Below the pieces are notes generated by a model. The model saw nothing but the letters and a program-made list of their open reading frames with translations, was not told where the DNA came from and ran no database searches. Shown here one piece after another: positions 57,404 to 64,000 of a stretch of DNA of 64,000 nucleotides. The translations under genes were made by a program, and so were the position numbers. Source of the DNA: Maratus speciosus (lineage: Eukaryota; Arthropoda; Arachnida; Araneae; Salticidae); the NCBI GenBank assembly GCA_963932465.1, contig OZ010787.1, forward strand, positions 17,501,936 to 17,565,935, read 5' to 3'. Numbering within the stretch: the first letter of the stretch is position 1; each line of letters opens with the position of its first letter.

Positions 57404-57844
57404 CAAGGTGGCCATAATCAAACTGACAGTACTCAGAGTATCCTGTAACGCGATCTTATTGAGAGAATGGCGCTAAATTTTGTAAGAAGATTAAACAAGA
57501 AGGGAGACGAAGGATTCCGTGAAAAAATAGTTCCACAAGTCACCGCTAGGGAATATGTGGCGCTGTGTAACAGCAGAGAGAGTTTTAAGAAATGCAGAAT
57601 CAATACTAAAATCGTTAAGTGTGCAAAATAAAAGGTAATTTTATTTCAGTATTGATTCTGCATTTTTAAAACTCTCTTTTCTGTTACACAACGCCTAGAG
57701 GTGAATTTTTGAACTAATTTTTTTTTCGCTGAATCCTTCGTCCCCAGTCTTGTTTAATCTTCTTACAAAATTTGGCGTCATTCTCTCAATTAGATCGCGC
57801 TACAGAACACTCTGAGTAATGTCAGTTTAATTATGGCCACCTTG
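57404..57844. mobile_element. Tc1/mariner-like foldback MITE, 441 bp
   Basis: Flanked by TATA-rich sequence with TA at 57402-57403 and 57845-57846. Ends CAAGGTGGCCATAATCAAAC and inverse. The arms pair almost completely (GATCGCGTTACAGG-type, TTTGTAAGAAGATTAAACAAG, ATGCAGAATCAATACT), leaving a loop of about 40 bp. No coding capacity. Confidence 0.8.
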
Positions 57845-57846
57845 TA

Positions 57847-58586
57847 TATATCTCTGTTTTAACAAAAGTGTTTTAATATCTTTTATATCATGCATTTAAT
57901 GTATCATTTAATCCTCAAGAAAAAATCATTTACATTGTAATTTGCCTTACACAAAGGCGCATTTATGTTTTAGTGGTATGGAAGCACATACATGCACGTA
58001 ATTGCTGTTCCAGACAACGCTGAGTATGATTTATAATTATCTGTTGGCTTCCAAATTCTCTTGTAAATACAAAATCCATCCTCACTTCATGCAATTTCTC
58101 TAAGAAAGTAGAGAAATGATTTTGTGCTAGTTGTCAAGTAACCAAGAGCTGCCAAAAATACGAAAGCAAGAGTTATATTGAGATTTTATGAATTTTTGAA
58201 AAAGCCACCACAGAATAAGCAATTTCATGTTTACATTCTTCTTTTTATGATTTTTTTTTTATTCAATCGAATCCAGTTGAATTAATAAACGAGAGAAACA
58301 GTTTTTTAATCTTAAGAAGATGATTAATTTTAATTGTTCTATTTTGAAAAAAAAAACCGTAAGGTTTTATTATATAATAACTTGCTGAATTTTCCCTGAC
58401 ATTGATTTTTCACATTTTTCACTGAATAAATGCACGAGATGGCTTGAATTTTGCACTGATGTTCACAAAACTACACTATATAGTAACTGAGTAAGTTTAA
58501 TAAAATACAGACCTCCTAACACACATCCAGTTATTTAGAAATAACCATTCTGACTATTAGATTTTTTTTTTCTGTTTTAAGAATAC
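57847..58586. other. AT-rich interval, nothing recognised
   Basis: No structure seen. Confidence 0.5.
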
Positions 58587-58850
58587 TCAAACCGCGTTCC
58601 CCCCCTCAGAAAATAAAAGAGTTTCGGCCAAGGTTTTGGGAAAATTCGTCTCTTCACCAGGGTTGAACAATTGAGAACGTTCGGTCGAACTGTTGGTGAA
58701 GCCCAATGCACGGCGAACATCCAAGCCTGAAATGGTAATCGCATCTGCCACCTTTTGATTTGTGGACATCTTAATCAATGGGAAGTCAGTAACGCTTTCG
58801 GTATAATCCCCATAAGCAGTTACTAAACTCAGGCTCATTAAACTTGACAT
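58587..58850 (-). CDS. Unrecognised reading frame, possible exon or captured fragment
   Basis: A minus-strand frame of about 88 codons from ATG (58848-58850) to TGA. I do not recognise the product. It is balanced in composition, without low-complexity runs, and contains VADAITISGLDVRRALGF and LFNPGEETNFPKTLAETLLF. Its DNA is clearly GC-richer than the flanks and has no detectable repeat structure, so it stands out here. No signal peptide or membrane segment is evident. The start could lie upstream if this is an exon; no convincing splice acceptor was seen. It may be a host exon, a retrocopy, a fragment of a large mobile element, or chance. Confidence 0.35.
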   Translation of the reverse strand: MSSLMSLSLVTAYGDYTESVTDFPLIKMSTNQKVADAITISGLDVRRALGFTNSSTERSQLFNPGEETNFPKTLAETLLFSEGGNAV

Positions 58851-58856
58851 GCGCAA

Positions 58857-59589
58857 CTCTTATTCTTTCAAACCATTCGGATAAAATATTTCCAAATTTT
58901 CCATGCACGAAATGCATAATTTTTAAATTTTCGAAACAATTTCACTTACATCTGTAATATGGAAAATGGAGTAAAACTAGATTATGTTTATATTGCTTAG
59001 CAAGGTTTTTTAAGTAATCATGATAGGGTGGCATGTCATGTACGCACTCATTTATGACACAATTCAATGCTGCCACCAGCGACAATTTTTTTATTATTTT
59101 ATTTCTACCAATATTTCAATACAAAAATTGTTGTGGTAGATTTTTACTAATCTTCGAGGTAGATTATTATTGTTTAGATAAAGGCGATCGGAAAAAAATA
59201 TAATGTACCCTCCAGATGCAGCCCTGTAATTGTACTTAAAAGAAAACGAGAAGGCTCAGGTGATCATTTTTCAGTAAATATTTTCAACGGTAAGAGTTTA
59301 ACAATTCAATTTTCCGGAAACCAACTTTTTAATATAATTTTTTAACCGTCTAGTTTAAATTTCTTCTTGATTTGCTTGTGTTGCGAGGATCCATAAAGAA
59401 GTAAGCAGTAAAATTCTTATTGTTCTATAATTTAGGAAAAAAATAATAACTAACATGGGATAAAAAATAGTACTGATTGGGAAAAAAAAAAAAAAATCCG
59501 ACATTAAAAACACAGTATAAAAACACAAAGTTAAAAAAATTCCGAACAAAAGAGCAATTATAAAATAGCTTCCCATTATTCCTTCATGT

Positions 59590-59634
<45 letters not shown>

Positions 59635-60165
59635 CAAGACAAAACTCCGACGTCATTCTAAAAAAATAAAAAGATAAAACACAATTAATTAAACTAAACT
59701 AGTTAAAAAGTACTTTAAAAATGTAACTATTTGATAAGGGACTACTTGGAGCAGTATCAGGAAGAATAAATATTTATATGAGAAATCGATAAACATCAGC
59801 TTTTAAAAATACACTTATGAATACTCGTTTACAAGCAATATCTCATCAATTATTTAGCAATTATTATATTATCAAGCAATTTGTTATAGTAAATAAAATA
59901 CTGTATATGGATGTTTAAAAATCTTAAAAATTGTTTTTCCTTTTTGAAATATAAAATATTATTGCCATTTTTTCCATAGATATTTTGTTCCCGTAAGAAT
60001 AATGCAACTGCATAAAAATCTAATCAATGATTAGCAAAGTTAGTTTAATTCAGTGTTTATTAAAGTTTTCATTTATTTATCGTAAATAAAATCAGAAGCA
60101 TATGGATGTTCACAATTCTTAGAAATTATATTTCTTGTTTGAAACATAAAATATTATTGCTCTCT
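58857..60165. other. AT-rich interval with (TA)n tract
   Basis: (TA)n at 59593-59632. No gene accepted; the minus-strand frame 59355-59576 is phenylalanine-rich and low-complexity. Confidence 0.5.
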
Positions 60166-60167
60166 TT

Positions 60168-60480
60168 TAACCGACTTCTAGCAAAGAAGGTTATGCAATT
60201 CGTTTGTGTCTTTTTTTCCCCTAACATATTGCGTAAGGAAAGTATTGTAATCATGTATGTATATTTGTGTGAGTGAACACAATAGCTTCCAAACGGTATT
60301 TTTCGATTGAGCTCCCATTTGGCGAAAATGTTACAGACCATTGTTGCAAGAACTGTATAATTTTTTGTAAAAATAAGCCAATGGAACAAGTACTGAATCC
60401 ATTTTAAAAGCATTTTCAAACCATTTTGCGAACGCTTAAAGTCATCAAGGAAATGTGACAGAATATAAGTTATAAATATT
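60168..60480 (+). mobile_element. Probable hairpin-led Helentron-like repeat, ACCGACTTC family (partial)
   Basis: TAACCGACTTC (60168-60178) and GAAGGTTA (60186-60193) form a hairpin, then ATGCAATTCGTTTGTGTC. I recall ACCGACTTC...GGAGGTT...CAATTCG starts in arthropod interspersed repeats. Downstream, GGAAAGTATTGTAATCATG (60237) resembles the post-hairpin motif of family B. The 3' end was not found. Confidence 0.4.
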
Positions 60481-60484
60481 GTGG

Positions 60485-60560
60485 CGATGTAATCAAGCAT
60501 TAGCAGAGCAGAGGTAACGTCACCAGTTTCAAAACGGGAGACCTAGCGTTCTAATCCAGT
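60485..60560 (+). other. Possible tRNA-like SINE head, decayed
   Basis: TAGCAGAGCAGAGGTAACG could be an A-box region and GCGTTCTAATCC a mutated B-box, with AGTTTCAAAACGGGAGACC between them. Spacing is right for a tRNA, but stems are incomplete and no duplication was found. Confidence 0.25.
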
Positions 60561-60662
60561 ACACTTGGTTATGTCAGAAATGTGTAAAAATCTCCCGCTC
60601 TTCCATTCTTCCCTTTTAAGTAGATTTCGTAAGAATAGTCTAATAAAAATACCTATTACATT

Positions 60663-60714
60663 CGTATCGAGTGTACGTATCGAGTTTACGTATCGAGTGT
60701 TCGCATCGAGTATA
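60663..60714 (+). repeat. Minisatellite, 13-bp unit CGTATCGAGTGTA, four copies
   Basis: CGTATCGAG at 60663, 60676, 60689 and CGCATCGAG at 60702, exact 13-bp spacing. It lies in a 119-codon frame (60565-60924), but the period is not a codon multiple, so it does not support coding. Confidence 0.85.
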
Positions 60715-60844
60715 GTTTTTTACAGGGATACCTCAAAATTTTTATCATATCATCGTCTATTGCGCCTCAAAAGAAACGACGTTTTCAACAATGAGATTTA
60801 TTATGAATGGGAATTAGAATCCTGCATCAAGTCGTATAACTCGA

Positions 60845-61058
60845 TTTTAGCCGATCCTGATCTTACCCAAGGTTCGGTTTCTATCGGGTTAGCAATAATA
60901 TTTTTTCGTTGCGGGTTGGATTGACTCTAATTGTTTTGGTTTCGGATCGGTTGTCGGATGGGTTTTGGCTATTCCGGGTCGGATTTGGTAACCCGTTTCC
61001 TCAAAAGAAAGTCCACAATATTGTTTAAGAAGAAAAAAAAAACTATATTTTAATGCAA

Positions 61059-61108
<50 letters not shown>

Positions 61109-62570
61109 CTACATAAAGGATAAAATTGATATTAGGAATATAGTTACAGGATATAAGCTCATAATTGCATTAAAATATGGATTAATTTTCTTTCATTACG
61201 TGCTTTCGGTTGAAGTGTATTAGGGTCGAGTTTCGAGTTGACTTCAAACTAAATTTCGTGTTTGGATTGGGTGTATCTTGACCCGTGCATGAATCCAATG
61301 TGAAAAGCGATAAAGTGTTGCCAAAAAACATGCAGGTGAGAAACAATTTCTTGAAGTTTGTTTCATTTTTTGTTAAAAATTACTTCTTTTAGATCTGTTT
61401 ATCGTATCTATTTTTCCTCAGCTAAATGTATACAGAATTTCATTGTGTGGGAAATGCTTATTTACAAGAAAAATACCTCTGATAAAAAAAAAAATAAAAA
61501 AAATCCATGTTCAGTAAAGATTGTTCAATTTAGTGTTTAGTAAAGTTCCGAATAATGTAGAGAAAAGAAAATGCTTAGCATGGGTATGTTTACAATTTCT
61601 GAAAATTTTATTTTCTTTTTTAACCATAAAATATTATTGCTATTTTTCAACGTTTTTCTCCGTCAATACATTTTCTTCATTACTAACCAAGGATCTTTTA
61701 TTACTCCAAAATATATTTTGTCCTTCACATTCAATTTGAATTCCTTCCATTGCCATTTATATCTTTCGCTGAGAAGATTTTGTCGTGAATATTGCCCTTC
61801 CTGTTTTAATACGTGTTCTTCCTTATTAATATACTTAGTATAGCCTTTTTAAATTTTTATGATGCAATTCTTCTTAATTTTTAATCCAGAATTCTTGCAA
61901 AATAATTGCAAACAATTATTAGAATATGTATTTATTTTAATTATCTTGTTATGTAAAGGAATTTACATTCATGCCAGTTGACATAAGAATTTTCAAAAGT
62001 AAGTCTTTCACAGTAACGTGTGTAATTACAGTACTTTTACCGTCCTTAATAAGAACATTTGAAAAAAAAAATGTTTTTTAGCGAAATAATAAAACAGGCT
62101 TCAACTGACAGTTCTTACCTTCTTATTTTAGTGGCAATTCTGCATTGTTATCCACAATAGATCGGGTTGGGTTATATCGACCCGAAACCGAAAATTCTAT
62201 TTAAAGTTAATCAGAAACCTAACCCGAACACAACGCACTCAAACCTCATATTTTAATGATATTGTGAAGAAACTCTATGTAATCATATTTCTAATATCAT
62301 ATTTATGTTGAAATATAACCATATATACATATATAATCATTTATATTAAGATATATATATAGTTTGCCCTCTTTAAACAATATTGTGGACATTCTTTTGT
62401 TAAAAAAAAAAACAAAAAAAAAACTGGATACCAAATTCGACCCGCAAGTGTCAAAGTACATCCCGAACCCGAACCTGAAACAATTAGAATCAACCTTATC
62501 CCCAGCGAAAAAAAGTTAGCCAACACCACCCGACAGCGGTTCGGGTGGGGTTTGTGTAAAATCTGTTTGC
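60845..62570. mobile_element. Inverted-repeat element rich in ACCCGA/TCGGGT motifs
   Basis: The left region has TCGGTTTCTATCGGGTTAGC, TTGCGGGTTGGATTGACTCT, GGTTTCGGATCGG, GGGTCGGATTTGGTAACCCG and AAGTCCACAATATTGTTTAA. The right region holds the inverse order: TTAAACAATATTGTGGACAT, ACCAAATTCGACCCGC, CCGAACCCGAACCTGAAAC, AATTAGAATCAACC and CACCCGACAGCGGTTCGGGT. The arms are about 180 bp. Further ACCCGAA motifs occur at 61215-61290 and 62165-62240. No transposase; (TA)n is at 61062-61104. Superfamily unknown. Confidence 0.65.
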
Positions 62571-63192
62571 TCGAATTCATGCAGGAGTGTAATCCACACC
62601 CATTTTAAATATCATTGTTGACAGTGTCGCTTATTTTGATGCGCAGCAGATGATGATATTTTAAAAATTTTGAAGTGTTCCTGTAAACAAATTTACACGT
62701 TATGACGACTATTTTAAAAACGTAAAGTAGTGCTGCTAACTTAACATAATATTAAATTTTCATGTCGATTGTTTAGCTTTTACGACCGTCAAGGAGGAGA
62801 CATAAAAACAGATATGAAAACAAAATATCATTTTTAGATCCTAATGGTATTAAAATGGGACCATCTGAAAACCAACCCCCCCCCCCCCCCCAAAAAAAAA
62901 AAGAAAAAAAAAGAGTAATAATAATAAAAAATAAACGAGTATAAAAATTGAGCCATCCGTTTTTTAAGAGTTATGCGTGTATATACTCAGGGGAAAAGAA
63001 ATATTCAAACTAATTGTATAACCACCTTCGTTGAAAGTCAGTTAAAAGTGTTACTTACATAAACATTCTTTTTTCTAACAATAAAATAATTCGAGATGCT
63101 TCTCTTCGAACTCATTATTTCACTGCGAATAATTTTATTTATTCCTTGTAGACGAATAAGGAGGCAGTATGTTAGCCATTTAAACATGTACC
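62571..63192. other. AT-rich interval with C17-A tract
   Basis: C17 at 62876-62892 followed by a broken A run. No gene seen. Confidence 0.5.
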
Positions 63193-63978
63193 CAGTGGCG
63201 TAACTACACTCATGGGGGACCTTTCTCTGCGCCCTCTACATAAGCTAATCATATTATGCGTGAAGAAAAACAGTGGATTTTGTTCTTTTAAGGCCCAGGC
63301 TAGAAATTGCTTTTTGGCTTTCTCAAAATACAAAAATATAGAAAACTTCCAATTTACACTGAAATACAACTCTTATTTTGTATAAAGACTTTGTTTAAGA
63401 TCAAACAGAAAATATTATGTGCTTTTCATTTCATCAAAATATTTCATTACTTAAATTTTTCCAAATAAAGAGAAATTTTCTTTCAATTTACGTTGTGATA
63501 TAAGTTTTACTTTGTATAATTAATTTGTTTACGATCGAACACAAACACACTATGTGACCTTTATTAAATGCTTTTTTTTTCAATATAAAATGAATTTTTC
63601 TTTCTATTTACATTATGTCTTACTTTTTATAAATACTTTGTTTGAGATCGAACATAACATATGATGAGCAATTTCCTCGAGTAAGACACACACATAGAAA
63701 GAACTTTTAAAGTAATGCTAAGAAAGAAACTTGGCCCCAGTGCATAAAAAATGAATCAATATATATATATATATAGATAGATAGATAGTGACTGCGCAAA
63801 GCTATGTTTTCTTTCAAAACTTTTATTTGCTTTTTTATATAATAAAATTCATTGTATTTTTAGAGTATAAAATATGGAAATAGGAAATTGGTAAAAGTGG
63901 AATTTTTTCTTTTACATTTTCTTTTCGAGGCTGCTTTAGGGCTCGTGGCATTTGCATTCTGATATAGTTACGCCACTG
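63193..63978. mobile_element. TIR element, CAGTGGCGTAACTA ends
   Basis: Left CAGTGGCGTAACTACACT, right TATAGTTACGCCACTG, a 15-bp TIR with one mismatch. The 786-bp interior repeats TATAAATACTTTGTTTGAGATCGAAC-like blocks (about 63382, 63520, 63630), spaced about 120-130 bp. The CAGTGGCGTAACTA end is common in animal DNA transposons, but I cannot place the superfamily or see a target duplication. Confidence 0.65.
63340..63680 (+). repeat. Diverged tandem repeat, about 120-130 bp, inside the last TIR element
   Basis: CTTTGTTTAAGATCAAACAGAAAATATTATGTGCTTTTCATTTC, TTTGTTTACGATCGAACACAAACACACTATGTGACC and CTTTGTTTGAGATCGAACATAACATATGATGAGC-type blocks recur in order, separated by TCTTTCAATTTACGTTGTGATATAAGT variants. 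Confidence 0.55.
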
Positions 63979-64000
63979 CACCTAGCATTCCCAATTTTCC

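Noticed and set aside
60126..60500. 124-codon minus-strand frame
   Set aside because: No recognised motif; it overlaps a hairpin-led repeat start and a tRNA-like stretch.
60565..60924. 119-codon plus-strand frame
   Set aside because: Includes the 13-bp minisatellite and the arm of the ACCCGA element; composition unremarkable and no family motif.
1..64000. Telomere repeats, rDNA, histone or mitochondrial sequence
   Set aside because: No TTAGG arrays, rRNA cores or dense coding blocks were seen anywhere in the window.

Overview
The window looks like gene-poor, AT-rich nuclear DNA from an invertebrate animal. An arthropod, possibly a chelicerate such as a spider, fits best: a tRNA-derived SINE at 53.3 kb and several mobile-element ends resemble families I remember from arthropods. 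The species cannot be fixed from the sequence alone. I found no convincing host protein-coding gene, no rRNA and no intact transposase. Nearly all structure is transposon-derived: terminal inverted repeats (TIRs), hairpins, minisatellites, target-site duplications and four short, broken transposase remnants.

Layout. 0-6.8 kb: edge of a diverged minisatellite element, a hairpin-led repeat (914-1440) with a relative at 5.29 kb, and two TTAA-flanked elements (2353-2900, 2897-4133). 6.85-9.07 kb: a 2.2-kb element with six ~327-bp tandem units. 9.9-12.3 kb: a 298-bp tandem duplication, a second hairpin-led minisatellite element (10545-11298), and a decayed transposon with a transposase N-terminus (11352-12297). 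13.7-15.05 kb: a TIR element with a perfect ATGC duplication, filled with short palindromes. 16.4-20.2 kb: a Tc1/mariner-like MITE, a foldback MITE split by a pogo-like element carrying a transposase remnant, then a long-TIR foldback with a transposase N-terminus. 22-24.4 kb: TTAA MITEs and a decayed ~275-bp tandem array. 24.4-35.2 kb: probably one 10.8-kb composite insertion into that array, with arrays of GAGTGA...TCACTC palindromes at both ends and several nested elements inside. 37.7-44.5 kb: imperfect tandem duplications, a hAT-like MITE, a tRNA-like sequence between direct repeats, a piggyBac-like MITE, a foldback and another palindromic array. 44.56-47.13 kb: a Tc1/mariner-like MITE split by a second copy of the 327-bp-unit element. 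48-64 kb: a solo TIR, a dispersed repeat, the SINE, TTAA MITEs (one nested), a 441-bp foldback, one unrecognised GC-richer reading frame (58587-58856), an inverted-repeat element with ACCCGA motifs, and a final TIR element.

The main pattern is a group of at least three element families with one architecture: a 5' hairpin carrying an inverted repeat, a microsatellite, a minisatellite or long AT-rich interior, the inverted repeat again, and a GC-richer 3' hairpin. This resembles the non-autonomous Helentron-associated elements (HINEs) known from arthropods. A second pattern is TIR elements built from short self-complementary units. Empty-site comparisons inside the window support three nested insertions directly.
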